From assembly GCF_003797945.1 (NCBI RefSeq), contig NZ_RKKU01000002.1, forward strand, positions 1 to 64,000: a stretch of DNA of 64,000 nt, given 5' to 3'. Of this stretch, positions 6,736 to 17,450 are shown piece by piece (position 1 is the first letter of the stretch; every line of letters starts with the position of its first letter). Source of the DNA: Pseudomonas neustonica (GTDB lineage Bacteria; Pseudomonadota; Gammaproteobacteria; Pseudomonadales; Pseudomonadaceae). A program made the position numbers and the translations under genes. The notes under the pieces were generated by a model that saw only the letters and a program-made list of their open reading frames with translations, searched no databases and had not been told where the DNA came from.

Positions 6736-6768
6736 ATTAACGAAAATATAATATATAAAAATATAGAT
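6736..6768 (-). promoter_or_regulatory. AT-rich promoter/operator of the sulfur gene
   Basis: A run of almost pure A/T (about 6743-6766, with TATAATATATA and AAAAATATAG) lies 25-55 bp upstream of the start at 6713. ArsR-type persulfide sensors of the BigR family are known to bind AT-rich dyads upstream of such genes. No regulator gene is present in the window, so this is only a candidate operator. Confidence 0.3.
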
Positions 6769-6847
6769 TGTTTGCTGGTCACGTGCAAGCGGCAAAACGC
6801 CACAGGTCTCTAGCTACATGAAATACCGACGATATTGCTTCGTTTTC

Positions 6848-6876
6848 CTGCCATTTATCCGGTATTTACCTATAAT
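6848..6876 (+). promoter_or_regulatory. Sigma-70 promoter of the RND efflux genes
   Basis: CTGCCA (6848-6853), a 17-nt spacer and a perfect TATAAT (6871-6876) lie about 40 bp upstream of the adaptor start. Confidence 0.55.
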
Positions 6877-6915
6877 CTGTGCTGATATTTCCCGTCATAA
6901 GAACACGGATTACCT

Positions 6916-8022
6916 ATGCATCGCGCCAATCAACTTTGCCGTATTTCTGTCTTGGTCACAGTCTGCCTCGCCCTGCTCAGTGGCTGCGCAGACGAACAAC
7001 CACCTGCGGCAACGCAAGCGCGACCAGTCAAGCTGTTTACCGTCGCAGACCCCAGTAGCCAACGCGTGCGTGAGTTCCCGGCAAGGCTGCAGGCGCCGGA
7101 ACAGGCCGAGCTGTCCTTCCGACTTGGAGGCGAACTGCAGGCGCTGAAAGTGCTGGAAGGTCAGCAGGTAAAGAAAGGCGAGTTAATTGCCTTGCTCGAC
7201 GATACCGATTACCAGCTAAAGGTCAGCGACCGTCAGGCCAGTTATGACCTGACGCAAAGCCAATTCGCGCGCATGCAGCAGCTGCTTGAAAAGCAGATGG
7301 TCTCGCGCGCCGAATACGACCAGCGTAAAGCGCAGTTCAACTCTGCCGAGGCGGCGCTGAACCTGGCCAAACAGGAACTGGCCTATACCCGGCTAACAGC
7401 ACCTTTCCCCGGCATCATAGCTCGCACCCACGTAGAGCAATATCAGGTGGTGCAACCGAACCAGCCCATCGCCACCCTGTATGCCCGCGAGAGCATGGAC
7501 GTTGTCTTTCAGGTCCCAGAGGGGTTGTTGTCGAGCCTGCGCCGCGATCTAATTCCGGCGGACATACACCCGCGTGTGCGTCTGGACAATCTCAATGGCG
7601 AACTGGTGCAGGCTGTCTACAAGGAGCACGCCAGCCAACCAGATCCAAAGACCCTGACCTACGATGTCACCCTGAGCATGCCGATGCCCGAAGGCATCGT
7701 ACTGCTGCCCGGCATGAGTGCCACTGTGATCATCGATTTTGCTTTGCTCAGTCGTAACGGCAATATCCCGATTATAGTGCCGGTAGAAGCCGTGTTCAGC
7801 CCGGATACCCGCGATAGCAGTCAGCAGCAAGTATGGGTGACCGAAGAGACTGATGAGGGCTTGCAGGTGGTTGCCCGCAAGGTGGAAGTTGGCCAATTGA
7901 CCCACGATGGTATTGAAGTCACCTCAGGGCTTGAAGCAGGAGAGCGGGTGGTCGCCGCCGGAGGCGCCGAACTGCAGGCGGGCCAACGCGTCCGGCCCTG
8001 GGTGCGTGAGCGGGGTCTGTAA
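6916..8022 (+). CDS. RND efflux periplasmic adaptor lipoprotein
   Basis: A 368-residue membrane fusion protein. The N-terminus has a lipoprotein signal ending in the lipobox LLSGC, so the mature protein should be lipid-anchored. It shows the biotinyl-lipoyl half motifs (PEQAELSFRLGGELQALKV and LTAPFPGIIARTHVEQYQ) flanking an alpha-helical hairpin of about 70 residues rich in Q and A (DRQASYDLTQSQFARMQQL onward), then the beta-barrel and membrane-proximal domains. It links the inner-membrane pump encoded next to an outer-membrane channel. The stop TAA overlaps the pump's ATG by one base, so the two are translationally coupled. Confidence 0.92.
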   Translation: MHRANQLCRISVLVTVCLALLSGCADEQPPAATQARPVKLFTVADPSSQRVREFPARLQAPEQAELSFRLGGELQALKVLEGQQVKKGELIALLDDTDYQLKVSDRQASYDLTQSQFARMQQLLEKQMVSRAEYDQRKAQFNSAEAALNLAKQELAYTRLTAPFPGIIARTHVEQYQVVQPNQPIATLYARESMDVVFQVPEGLLSSLRRDLIPADIHPRVRLDNLNGELVQAVYKEHASQPDPKTLTYDVTLSMPMPEGIVLLPGMSATVIIDFALLSRNGNIPIIVPVEAVFSPDTRDSSQQQVWVTEETDEGLQVVARKVEVGQLTHDGIEVTSGLEAGERVVAAGGAELQAGQRVRPWVRERGL

Positions 8023-11000
8023 TGGATATCGCTGGTTACTTCATCAAGCACAAGGTTACCAGTTGGCTGGTAGCCCTGATCATGGGCGTTGGCGGCGCTA
8101 TTGCCTTTGTCGAGCTGGGTCGACTGGAAGATCCGGCCTTTACCCTGAAAATGGCTATGGTCGTCACGCCCTATCCGGGCGCTTCGCCGGAGCAAGTAGA
8201 AGAAGAGCTCACCTACCCGCTGGAAAACGCCATTCAGCAGCTTCCCTATATCGATAAGGTCACCTCCATCAGCAGCGCCGGGCTGTCGCAGATCACCGTT
8301 GAGGTGCAAAGCAGCTACGGCGCAGACCAGCTGCCACAGATCTGGGACGAATTGCGTCGTCGCATCAACGATCTGCAACCCAGTCTGCCGCCCGGCGTCG
8401 GGGAGCCGCAGATCAAAGACGACTTTGCCGACGTGTACGGCATCTTCCTCATGGTCAGCGGGGAAGGCTACGACTATAGCGAGCTGCGTGATTTTGCCGA
8501 GCACCTGCGCCGTGAGCTGGTGTTGGTGGATGGCGTGGGTAAGGTCAGCCTGGCTGGAGTGCCACAGGAGCAGGTGTATGTAGAAATATCTCGCGCGCGG
8601 ATGACGGCACTGGGCATTGCACCGCAGCGCTTGCAACAACTGCTGAGCAACCAGAATGTGGTCTCGGATGCGGGCAAGATACTGGTAGGTAGCGAATCCA
8701 TTCGCCTGCACCCCACCGGCGAGTTTCAGGATGTTAACGAGCTGGAGCGCCTGATCATCAGCGAGCCGGGTAGCTCGCGCCGGGTCTACCTCGGCGACAT
8801 GGCGACCGTCAGCCGCGGCTTTGCCGAAGAGCCAACCAATCTGTATCGCGCTCAAGGCCGGCCCGCCCTGGGCTTGGGCGTATCCTTTGCCAATCACGTA
8901 AACGTAGTGGATGTTGGTAATGCGGTCACCGCAAGACTGGCGCAACTGGACGCAGACCGTCCTGCGGGTATGCAGGTTGGGATGTTCTACAACCAGGCGC
9001 ATGAGGTTGAGGCGTCGGTCAGCGGCTTTGTCTTCAACTTCATCATGTCTGTCGCCATCGTGATTGCCGTGCTGCTGATGTTCATGGGACTGCGCAGCGG
9101 ACTGCTGATCGGCCTGATACTGGCGCTCACGGTACTCGGCACCTTCATTTTCATGCGCCTGCTGGACATAGAGTTGCAGCGCATTTCCCTGGGCGCACTG
9201 GTTATCGCACTAGGGATGCTGGTTGATAACGCCATTGTTATTGTCGAGGGGGTTCTGGTCGGGCGCCAGCGCGGGCGGAGCACACTGCAATCGGCCCGTG
9301 ACATCGTCCAGCAAACCCAACTGCCGCTGCTGGGTGCAACCGCAATCGCCATTATTGCCTTTGCGCCCATCGGCCTGTCGGATGACGCCACCGGCGAATA
9401 CTGTCTGTCGCTGTTTCAGGTATTGCTGATCTCGTTACTGCTCAGCTGGGTCACCGCCATCACCCTGACGCCCTTCTTTGCCAGCCTGTTTTTCCGCGAC
9501 CAACCAAGCCAGGCGGACGCTACGGACAACCAACAGGATCCGTACAAGGGACTGATATTTACCGTCTATCGTCGCCTACTGGGCAGTGCGCTACGCCATC
9601 GAGTCGTCACCCTGGTGATGCTCGTGGTGATGCTGGGCGCCTCGGTTTATGGCTTTAGCCTGGTACGTCAGAGCTTCTTTCCACCCTCCAATACGCCCAT
9701 GTTCTTCATCGATATCTGGCTGCCCAAGGGCAGCGATATCCGCTACACCGAGCAGGTAACTGCCGAAGTCGACCAGTATGTATTGGCGCAGCCGGGCGTG
9801 ACGTCGGTGACCTCGACCATCGGCCAGGGTGCGCTGCGCTTTATCCTCACCTACTTCCCGCAACGTATCCACGCCAACTACGCGCAGCTACTGGTGCGAA
9901 CCGAGGAGCGCGAGCAGATAACGCCCTTGATTGCCGAGCTGGACAGCTATTTCAAACGCCAGCATCCGACCGCCCGGGTAAAACTCAAGCAGTTGATGCT
10001 CGGACCGGGCAGCGACAGCAAGATCGAAGCACGCTTTACCGGGCCGGATCCGCAGGTTCTGCGCTGGCTAGGCGCCGAGACTATCGCCATCATGCGCGCG
10101 GACCCGGTGTCCGACGCGGTGATGCACGACTGGCGCGAGCGGACAAAGCTGGTGCGCCCGCAGTTCGTAGAGGCCCAGGCCCGTGAACTGGGGGTCGATA
10201 AGCGCGATCTCGATGCGCTGCTGAAAATGAACTTCAGCGGTCTGAACGTCGGTCTCTACCGCGACGGCACCCGCATGCTGCCGATTGTGGCCCGCACCCC
10301 GGATGACGAGCGACTGGATGCCAGCACACTGAACGACCTGCAGGTCTGGAGCGGCGCACGCAGTACCTATATCCCGGTCGAGCAAGTGGTCAGCGGCTTC
10401 GTAACCCTGTGGGAAGATCCGATGATCATACGTGAGAACCGCAAGCGTACCCTTACCGTGCAGGCCGACCCGAGCATCATCAGCCAGGCAACCGCGACTG
10501 AACTGTTCAGCCGCCTGAGGCCGCAGATCGAAGCAATAGAACTGCCGCGCGGCTACAGCCTGGAATGGGGCGGCGAATACGAAAACTCGCGGGATGCCCA
10601 GAAAGCCGTATTCAGCAATCTGCCATTGGGTTATCTGGCGATGTTTCTGATCACGGTACTGCTGTTTGACTCGATCAAGCGTGCTGGCATCATCTGGGCC
10701 ACAGTGCCACTGGCTGTCATCGGCGTCACCCTGGGTTTTCTGCTGACCGGTATCCCCTTCGGCTTCATGGCGCTACTGGGCTTTCTCAGCCTGAGTGGCA
10801 TGCTGGTGAAGAACGGTATCGTATTGGTCGATGAGATAGGCCAGCAGATCGATAGCGGCAAGGACCGCTACTCGGCCCTGGTCGATGCGTCCATTAGCCG
10901 GGTACGGCCGGTCGCAATGGCGGCGCTGACCACCATACTCGGCATGGCGCCACTGCTGACCGATGCCTTCTTCCAGAGCATGGCGGTGGTCATCATGTTT

Positions 11001-11096
11001 GGCCTTGGCTTTGCCACCCTGCTTACGCTACTGATACTGCCGTTGCTCTATAGCATGGTGTACCGCATTGCTGCGCCCCAAGAGGGCGCCGCTTGA
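8022..11096 (+). CDS. RND efflux pump inner-membrane transporter
   Basis: A 1024-residue resistance-nodulation-division proton antiporter with the family layout: a short cytoplasmic start, TM1, a large periplasmic loop, TM2-6, a cytoplasmic loop near residues 495-520, TM7, a second large periplasmic loop and TM8-12. The TM4 motif GMLVDNAIVIVEG carries the essential proton-relay Asp; the second position is Asn, where AcrB has a second Asp. GMLVKNGIVLVDEIGQQ is the TM10-11 counterpart. Substrates cannot be read from sequence. No outer-membrane channel gene follows, so it probably uses a TolC/OprM-type protein encoded elsewhere. Confidence 0.93.
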   Translation: MDIAGYFIKHKVTSWLVALIMGVGGAIAFVELGRLEDPAFTLKMAMVVTPYPGASPEQVEEELTYPLENAIQQLPYIDKVTSISSAGLSQITVEVQSSYGADQLPQIWDELRRRINDLQPSLPPGVGEPQIKDDFADVYGIFLMVSGEGYDYSELRDFAEHLRRELVLVDGVGKVSLAGVPQEQVYVEISRARMTALGIAPQRLQQLLSNQNVVSDAGKILVGSESIRLHPTGEFQDVNELERLIISEPGSSRRVYLGDMATVSRGFAEEPTNLYRAQGRPALGLGVSFANHVNVVDVGNAVTARLAQLDADRPAGMQVGMFYNQAHEVEASVSGFVFNFIMSVAIVIAVLLMFMGLRSGLLIGLILALTVLGTFIFMRLLDIELQRISLGALVIALGMLVDNAIVIVEGVLVGRQRGRSTLQSARDIVQQTQLPLLGATAIAIIAFAPIGLSDDATGEYCLSLFQVLLISLLLSWVTAITLTPFFASLFFRDQPSQADATDNQQDPYKGLIFTVYRRLLGSALRHRVVTLVMLVVMLGASVYGFSLVRQSFFPPSNTPMFFIDIWLPKGSDIRYTEQVTAEVDQYVLAQPGVTSVTSTIGQGALRFILTYFPQRIHANYAQLLVRTEEREQITPLIAELDSYFKRQHPTARVKLKQLMLGPGSDSKIEARFTGPDPQVLRWLGAETIAIMRADPVSDAVMHDWRERTKLVRPQFVEAQARELGVDKRDLDALLKMNFSGLNVGLYRDGTRMLPIVARTPDDERLDASTLNDLQVWSGARSTYIPVEQVVSGFVTLWEDPMIIRENRKRTLTVQADPSIISQATATELFSRLRPQIEAIELPRGYSLEWGGEYENSRDAQKAVFSNLPLGYLAMFLITVLLFDSIKRAGIIWATVPLAVIGVTLGFLLTGIPFGFMALLGFLSLSGMLVKNGIVLVDEIGQQIDSGKDRYSALVDASISRVRPVAMAALTTILGMAPLLTDAFFQSMAVVIMFGLGFATLLTLLILPLLYSMVYRIAAPQEGAA

Positions 11097-11177
11097 GTCA
11101 GGCTGAACAGGACACAGGTCGCCAGCCGGTGCGGCAATAAACCTACTGCAATACATTACGCCGTGAGGAACCTGCCC

Positions 11178-12113
11178 ATGAGCAATCAGGAAACCCGGAG
11201 CCAGCTGTCCTCGTCCAGCGACTGCCTGAATGAGGTAGCCAGTGTGCAGCGTATCAATGCGCGCAGCGCCGAGATTGGCGGCACACTAACCGTCAATCGC
11301 GTACTGCCGACTCGGCAGCGGCGCATGATAGGCGCCTGGTGCTTTCTCGATCATGCCGGTCCGGCGCGCTTTGCACCGGGCGAAGGCATGCATGTGGGAG
11401 CGCACCCGCACACCTGTCTGCAGACCTTCACCTGGATGATTGAGGGCGAGGTTATGCATCGGGACAGTCTGGGCAATGAACAGGTGCTGCGCCCCGGCGA
11501 AGTCAACCTGATGACCGCCGGGCGGGGTATCAGCCATACCGAGGACTCCCTGCCAAGCGCCAGCGGCCTGCACGCTGCGCAGCTGTGGATTGCCCTGCCA
11601 AAAACGCATGGCCACTGCGACCCCGACTTTACTCATTATCCGGATTTACCGCGCTGGACGGCGCAACGCGTGAAACATAGTCTGCTGGTGGGCAGCTACG
11701 CCGGTTATCGCTCTGCCGTGCAGGTGCATTCACCGCTGCTGGCGATGGATCTGGAATCCACTCAGGGCGCTGCGCTTGAGCTCGATCTTGACCCGCGATT
11801 CGAGCACGGTATTTTGCTGCTGGAAGGGGAGTTGAGCATCGGCACCGAGGTGTTCAGCGAAAACCAGTTGGCCTATATGGGCTGCGGGCACCAATCACTG
11901 AAGGTGCACCTGGCGCCCGGCTGCCGCGCCATTCTGCTGGGCGGCGAGCCCTTTACCGATGAGATTCTGATGTTCTGGAATTTTGTCGGTTACAGCAAGG
12001 CAGAGATTGCCGACGCATGGCGCGACTGGAACGCTGGTGATGCGCGCTTCGGGCGCGTCACCGGCTACCAGGGTGAACCCTTGCAAGCGCCAGCCCTGCC
12101 TTGGCGCGCGTGA
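11178..12113 (+). CDS. Pirin family protein
   Basis: A 311-residue bicupin of the pirin family. The metal site is seen as HPHTCLQTFTW (two His) and GRGISHTED (His and Glu) in the N-terminal cupin. Pirins are iron-binding proteins; some have quercetin 2,3-dioxygenase activity, others act as redox-sensing co-regulators, and the role here is unknown. The ATG at 11178 follows a TGAGGA site; a GTG 15 bp upstream is less likely because it overlaps that site. It lies 66 bp after the RND pump on the same strand and could be co-transcribed. Confidence 0.85.
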   Translation: MSNQETRSQLSSSSDCLNEVASVQRINARSAEIGGTLTVNRVLPTRQRRMIGAWCFLDHAGPARFAPGEGMHVGAHPHTCLQTFTWMIEGEVMHRDSLGNEQVLRPGEVNLMTAGRGISHTEDSLPSASGLHAAQLWIALPKTHGHCDPDFTHYPDLPRWTAQRVKHSLLVGSYAGYRSAVQVHSPLLAMDLESTQGAALELDLDPRFEHGILLLEGELSIGTEVFSENQLAYMGCGHQSLKVHLAPGCRAILLGGEPFTDEILMFWNFVGYSKAEIADAWRDWNAGDARFGRVTGYQGEPLQAPALPWRA

Positions 12114-12134
12114 GCGCCGGGCAGGCAAGCTAGC

Positions 12135-12947
12135 TCAACTGGTGCGTAGCTTGGCCAGCACCGGCGCGGTATCAGGACGCACACCGCGCCAAAGGTAAAA
12201 GGCCTCAGCCGCTTGCTCGACCAGCATGCCCAGGCCGTCGATGCAGCGCGCCGCACCCTGCTCACGCGCCCACCGGTTGAACGCGGTTTCATCGCTGCTG
12301 TACATCATGTCATAACACCAGGTGTGACCCGGTTTGATCAGACTCTCCGGGATCGGCGGCACGTCCCCGGCGAGACTGGCTGAGGTCGCATTGATGATCA
12401 GATCAACCGGCTCGACCAGCCACTGCAAACCGGCTGCCGCAATAGGGCCCTGATCAACAAACAGGGCTGCCAGCTCTTCCGCCTTGCTCACTGTGCGGTT
12501 GATCACGCACAGATGCGCTGGCTCCGCCGCCAGCAAGGGCTGAATCACGCCGCGTGCTGCGCCGCCGGCGCCTACCAGCAGCACACTCAGGCCCCGCAGT
12601 GACAAGCCCGCGTTGACTTGAATATCGCGCACCAGTCCCTTGCCGTCGGTGTTATCGCCCAGCAGGCTGCCATCAGCGCGGCGCACTATGGTGTTCACCG
12701 CGCCCGCCCGTTCAGCGGCAGCCGAGTGCTCGTCTACCAGCGCCCAGGCCTGCTCCTTGAAAGGCACGGTGACATTGACGCCGCGTCCGCTACGCAAGAA
12801 TTCACGTACGCTCGCCTCAAAGCCATCCAACGGCGCCAGCAAGGTGCCGTATTCGAGCTGCTGCCCGGTTTGCTCGGCAAACATGGCGTGGATCAGAGGG
12901 GATTTGCTGTGCTCAATCGGATTACCTACAACGGCATAACTATCCAT
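12135..12947 (-). CDS. aroE: Shikimate dehydrogenase (NADP+)
   Basis: A 270-residue enzyme reducing 3-dehydroshikimate to shikimate in aromatic amino acid synthesis. NPIEHSKSP binds shikimate; NVTVPFKE holds the catalytic Lys; DNTDGKG is the second shikimate motif; [10 protein letters not shown] is the glycine-rich NADP loop followed by NRTVSKA, where Arg is the usual NADP-specificity residue. The start [10 protein letters not shown] at 12947 is preferred over an upstream in-frame ATG because it follows GGGAG and begins at family homology. It lies 14 bp after hemF as the last gene of a five-gene minus-strand run. Confidence 0.96.
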   Translation of the reverse strand: MDSYAVVGNPIEHSKSPLIHAMFAEQTGQQLEYGTLLAPLDGFEASVREFLRSGRGVNVTVPFKEQAWALVDEHSAAAERAGAVNTIVRRADGSLLGDNTDGKGLVRDIQVNAGLSLRGLSVLLVGAGGAARGVIQPLLAAEPAHLCVINRTVSKAEELAALFVDQGPIAAAGLQWLVEPVDLIINATSASLAGDVPPIPESLIKPGHTWCYDMMYSSDETAFNRWAREQGAARCIDGLGMLVEQAAEAFYLWRGVRPDTAPVLAKLRTS

Positions 12948-12961
12948 CGTCTTGGCTCCCA

Positions 12962-13933
<972 letters not shown>

Positions 13934-14491
13934 TCAGGACGCCCGAATGACTTTTTCAGTACGCAGATCACGAATGATACTGGGATTGCGCTGCGCACCC
14001 AACGCGCCAGGCACGATAGCGTCCAGCTCATTATGAAAATACTGCTCAACCCGCAACCGTGAACGCGCCGGAGGGTGGCCCGCCGGATTGGCTGACGTAG
14101 AGACCAGCGGCCCGACGGCGGCACAGAGTTGGCGAATCACCGGATGGCTGCTGACGCGCAGCGCCACGGTGTCATGCTGCCCGGTAATCCAGGCCGGCAG
14201 GCGGCCCTGATGGGGTACCAGCCAGGTATTGGGACCTGGCCAGGACAGGCGCAATTTGGCCAGCTGCGCGTCGGGTAGATCCCAGAGTAGAAAGTCGAAC
14301 TGCTCGATATGGCCAGCGACCAGTATCAGTCCCTTGGCCACCGGACGCTGTTTGATCAACAGCAGCCGTTCAACCGCCGAACCAACCCAGGGGTTGCAGC
14401 CCAGCCCCCAGACTGCCTCAGTGGGGTAAGCAATCACGCCGCCAGCCTGTAGCAGCGAGTTCAGACGGGTAGTACGCCAGTGTGCCAGCAT
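13934..14491 (-). CDS. tsaC: L-threonylcarbamoyladenylate synthase
   Basis: A 185-residue YrdC/Sua5-fold protein that makes threonylcarbamoyl-AMP from threonine, bicarbonate and ATP, the first step of t6A37 tRNA modification. [14 protein letters not shown] is the classic N-terminal motif; [12 protein letters not shown] holds the nucleotide-binding Lys/Arg residues; [11 protein letters not shown] is the conserved Ser/Asn loop. It is the short TsaC type without a Sua5 domain. In P. aeruginosa a quinone oxidoreductase gene lies between this gene and hemF; it is missing here and the gap is 36 bp. Confidence 0.95.
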   Translation of the reverse strand: MLAHWRTTRLNSLLQAGGVIAYPTEAVWGLGCNPWVGSAVERLLLIKQRPVAKGLILVAGHIEQFDFLLWDLPDAQLAKLRLSWPGPNTWLVPHQGRLPAWITGQHDTVALRVSSHPVIRQLCAAVGPLVSTSANPAGHPPARSRLRVEQYFHNELDAIVPGALGAQRNPSIIRDLRTEKVIRAS

Positions 14492-14545
14492 GGAAGTTCC
14501 TCAACGGGTCAATGCCTGCGACAGTAGCGGCTCGCGGCCAAAGGC

Positions 14546-15655
14546 TCAAGGTCGCGCGCGGCAAAAACCCTGAGCGGTATTCAATATCAGCCCATCCAGC
14601 TCCCATTCCAGCAGCGCTGGCATCACCTCCTGCACCGCCAGGCCGCTGTGCTGCACCAACCAATCGATACTGACCGGATCATAACCGAGCCATTGCCACA
14701 GGGGGCTATCCGGCTCACTCGGAGCAGTGCTCTCGAGCTGCAGCGCGGTCTGTAATGGCAGCTGCAGCACATCGAGCACATCCTGCACGCACTCCACCAA
14801 ATTGGCGCCTTCACGCAACAGACGGTGACAACCCCGCGCCTGCACGTTATGAATTGAGCCCGGCATGGCAAAGACCTCACGGTCCTGCTCCAACGCCAGT
14901 CGCGCAGTAATCAATGAACCGCTATTGAGGCTGGCCTCCACCACCAGTGTGCCTAATGACAACCCGCTGATGATGCGATTACGCCGCGGAAACTGCCCCG
15001 CCTGTGGGCCGATATCAGGCCACATCTCCGATACCAGCACGCCGCCTTGCGCCACAATCTGTTCCGCCAACTTGCGATGGCGCGCCGGATAGCAGCGGTC
15101 CAGCCCGGTGCCCCACACCGCCAGCGTTTGCCCGCCAGCATCCAGTGCGCCCTGATGACAGGCCGCATCCACGCCCAACGCCATGCCACTGGTCACACTC
15201 AGGCCGGCCTGGGTAAAGCTGCGGGCAAAAGCACGAGCGGTTTCCGCGCCAAGCGGGCTGGGGTGCCGCGTTCCAACCATGGCTATCTGTGGATCGCCCA
15301 ATAGCCCGGCATTACCCCGCACAAAGAGTACCGCTGGCGGATCGGCGATCTGCCGCAAAAGGGCAGGGTAGTCTGTCTCATCCAGACAGATGATCTGCTG
15401 GCCAGCGCTGGTCTGCCATTCCAGGGCCAACTGCAAACGGGCCAGCAGCGATGATTCGCCACGCTGTAACGCAGCGAGACTATTAAGCACACGCGGTACT
15501 ACACCCAACGCACGCAGCGTTGCGGGCTCAGCATTGAGAAAGGCGGAAGGAGAGGTAAATTCTTGCAACAGACGCTGGATAAAGCGGGGACCAACACCAT
15601 CGAGCAGTGTCAGCGCCAACCAGGCCTGCCGCGAATCGGACAGGTCGGGAAACAT
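14546..15655 (-). CDS. dprA: DNA-processing protein DprA
   Basis: A 369-residue protein that loads RecA on incoming single-stranded DNA during natural transformation. It has an N-terminal helix-hairpin-helix-like region (LLDGVGPRFIQRLL), a Rossmann core with MVGTRHPSPLG, VTSGMALGVDAACHQGAL and GTGLDRCYPARH, the PRRNRIISGLS segment, and a C-terminal winged-helix DML1-like domain (from about residue 300). The family is widespread and does not by itself prove competence. It is in the operon between the LysM protein gene and tsaC. Confidence 0.95.
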   Translation of the reverse strand: MFPDLSDSRQAWLALTLLDGVGPRFIQRLLQEFTSPSAFLNAEPATLRALGVVPRVLNSLAALQRGESSLLARLQLALEWQTSAGQQIICLDETDYPALLRQIADPPAVLFVRGNAGLLGDPQIAMVGTRHPSPLGAETARAFARSFTQAGLSVTSGMALGVDAACHQGALDAGGQTLAVWGTGLDRCYPARHRKLAEQIVAQGGVLVSEMWPDIGPQAGQFPRRNRIISGLSLGTLVVEASLNSGSLITARLALEQDREVFAMPGSIHNVQARGCHRLLREGANLVECVQDVLDVLQLPLQTALQLESTAPSEPDSPLWQWLGYDPVSIDWLVQHSGLAVQEVMPALLEWELDGLILNTAQGFCRARP

Positions 15656-15681
15656 GGATCATCCTTGATCTACAGAAACAA

Positions 15682-15705
15682 CAAGGCCGCCTTCCGGCGG
15701 CCTTG
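15682..15705 (-). terminator. Hairpin between the LysM gene and dprA
   Basis: A perfect 10-bp stem CAAGGCCGCC/GGCGGCCTTG with a 4-nt loop, followed on the minus strand by the T-rich TTGTTTCTGT. It probably acts as a partial terminator after the LysM gene, tuning dprA expression. Confidence 0.65.
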
Positions 15706-15718
15706 AACAGCGTTCAAC

Positions 15719-16744
15719 TCAGGGGTTGCGTACCTGATCGAGAATCGCCATCTGGCGCGTCGCGTTGAGCACGATGCCATAGCTCATCTTGTCGTACACA
15801 CGGAACACCATCAGCAGGCCGGCACGCTCGGCAGGCAATTGCACCCGCTCGTTGCGTACCCGGTCGCGGACGATTTCGCCGGTCTTGTAGATGGCCAGTA
15901 CGTTGCCTTCGATCAAGCCTTCGCGCGAACCCTTGTCGAGCAGTACCACATCATACTGACCAATCTGGGTAACGCCGTTTGGTACGTCCATGATCAGGCC
16001 ATTGATTTCCTGACTAGGCTCGCTGGGGAAGAAGGTAGAGGCAACAGAGCGCTCTTCCGACTCCAGCAGACGATCTTCTACCAATACTTCCTGACGGCTG
16101 CGGGTGATATTCAGCGTGGCGATATCATCGTTGACTGCCGCAACAGTACCGTTACCCACTTCCTGCAGGTGGATACCCAGCAATTCACCGGTTTCCGGGT
16201 TGGTGTAGGCCTTGCCGCGACGATAGATCTCGTAGGCAGGAACGTTGGCGGAAAAATCACCACGCGCATACACCTTGCTGCCCGCACCAGCGACCACACT
16301 TTCCGCCGCGCCACCGATAACATAGGGCGCCTGCTCAATCTCGGAAGGGTCATTGATCACACGGCCAGCGCGCAGGAAGGAATTGATCGCTTCCAGCGGA
16401 ATAGTCGGAATGGCCTCGGCAATCGGACGCACGCGAGCCTGCGGCGACAGCTTGATCTTGCCGCCGTTACCACGGTTAACCATCAGGCGCGGTTGACCAT
16501 CGATATACACCAGGGAAATAAGATCACCGGGGTAGATCAGGTGTGGGTTATCGATTTGCGGGTTAGCGTGCCAGATTTCCGGCCACTTCCATGGCAAGTT
16601 GAGGAAACGTCCCGAGATATCCCATAGAGTGTCTCCCCTGACCACTGTGTAGGTATCTGGATGATTTTCCTTAAAAACAGGCTCTTGAGCCTGTACCCAA
16701 ACGCTCACTGCGAGCAACAGGAGGCCGAGTAATGTTTTCCTCAT
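15719..16744 (-). CDS. LysM-domain exported protein
   Basis: A 341-residue exported protein. After a signal peptide (MRKTLLGLLLLAVSVWVQA, then QEP) comes a LysM domain, YTVVRGDTLWDISGRFLN to about LIYPGDLISL, which should bind peptidoglycan glycan chains. The remaining roughly 250 residues are a conserved Pseudomonadota extension with no catalytic motif that I recognise. The start at 16744 follows AAAGGG; upstream in-frame codons would put non-signal sequence before the hydrophobic core. Its place before dprA is conserved in P. aeruginosa (PA0020). It probably has a cell-envelope role. Confidence 0.85.
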   Translation of the reverse strand: MRKTLLGLLLLAVSVWVQAQEPVFKENHPDTYTVVRGDTLWDISGRFLNLPWKWPEIWHANPQIDNPHLIYPGDLISLVYIDGQPRLMVNRGNGGKIKLSPQARVRPIAEAIPTIPLEAINSFLRAGRVINDPSEIEQAPYVIGGAAESVVAGAGSKVYARGDFSANVPAYEIYRRGKAYTNPETGELLGIHLQEVGNGTVAAVNDDIATLNITRSRQEVLVEDRLLESEERSVASTFFPSEPSQEINGLIMDVPNGVTQIGQYDVVLLDKGSREGLIEGNVLAIYKTGEIVRDRVRNERVQLPAERAGLLMVFRVYDKMSYGIVLNATRQMAILDQVRNP

Positions 16745-16883
16745 GACGCGAATCCCTTTATTATAGAGGCCAGCACTTAGGCCTGGCACGTGCTCCCACA
16801 CGCTAGACCTGCATTATTCCAAGCTGCTCATCATCTTAGCAGCACAAATTAGATTTGTTCCACATAAAGCATCACAAACCGAT

Positions 16884-17396
16884 ATGGCCATACTGAACAT
16901 ACTTGAATTTCCAGATCCACGGCTGCGTACCATCGCCAAGCCAGTCACCGCGGTGGATGCGCGCATCAAGCAACTGATCGACGACATGTTCGAGACCATG
17001 TATGACGCGCCCGGCATTGGCCTGGCCGCATCCCAGGTCAATGTGCATGAGCGCGTCGTGGTGATTGATCTGTCCGAGGATCACAGCGAGCCACGGGTGT
17101 TCATCAACCCCGAGCTAGAGCCGCTGACCGAGGATTTGGAAGAGATGCAGGAGGGCTGCTTGTCGGTCCCCGGTTTCTACGAAAGCATCAACCGCCCCGA
17201 GCGCGTGCGGGTCAAGGCGCTGGACCGCGACGGTAACCCCTTTGACGAGGTATATGAAGGCCTGCTGGCGGTCTGCATTCAGCATGAATGCGACCACCTC
17301 AACGGCAAGCTATTCGTCGATTACCTGTCTAACCTGAAGCGTGACCGGATTCGCAAAAAACTGGAAAAAATTCACCGGACCCAGGCTACCTCCTGA
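16884..17396 (+). CDS. def: Peptide deformylase
   Basis: A 170-residue metalloenzyme that removes the formyl group from nascent N-terminal methionine. All three signature motifs are intact: GIGLAASQ (motif 1), EGCLSVPG with the metal-ligand Cys (motif 2), and QHECDHLNG with the HExxH metal ligands and catalytic Glu (motif 3). It is divergent from the LysM gene and precedes fmt, which encodes the enzyme adding the formyl group, but a terminator hairpin lies between the two. Confidence 0.97.
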   Translation: MAILNILEFPDPRLRTIAKPVTAVDARIKQLIDDMFETMYDAPGIGLAASQVNVHERVVVIDLSEDHSEPRVFINPELEPLTEDLEEMQEGCLSVPGFYESINRPERVRVKALDRDGNPFDEVYEGLLAVCIQHECDHLNGKLFVDYLSNLKRDRIRKKLEKIHRTQATS

Positions 17397-17412
17397 TTCG
17401 GACCTGATCATC

Positions 17413-17440
17413 AAGGCTTGCTTCGGCAAGCCTTTTCTTT
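17413..17440 (+). terminator. Terminator between def and fmt
   Basis: An 8-bp stem AAGGCTTG/CAAGCCTT with a CTTCGG loop is followed by TTCTTT. It lies 17 bp after the def stop and 11 bp before the fmt start, so it is likely a leaky or regulatory terminator. Confidence 0.7.
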
Positions 17441-17450
17441 ACGGAACCTC

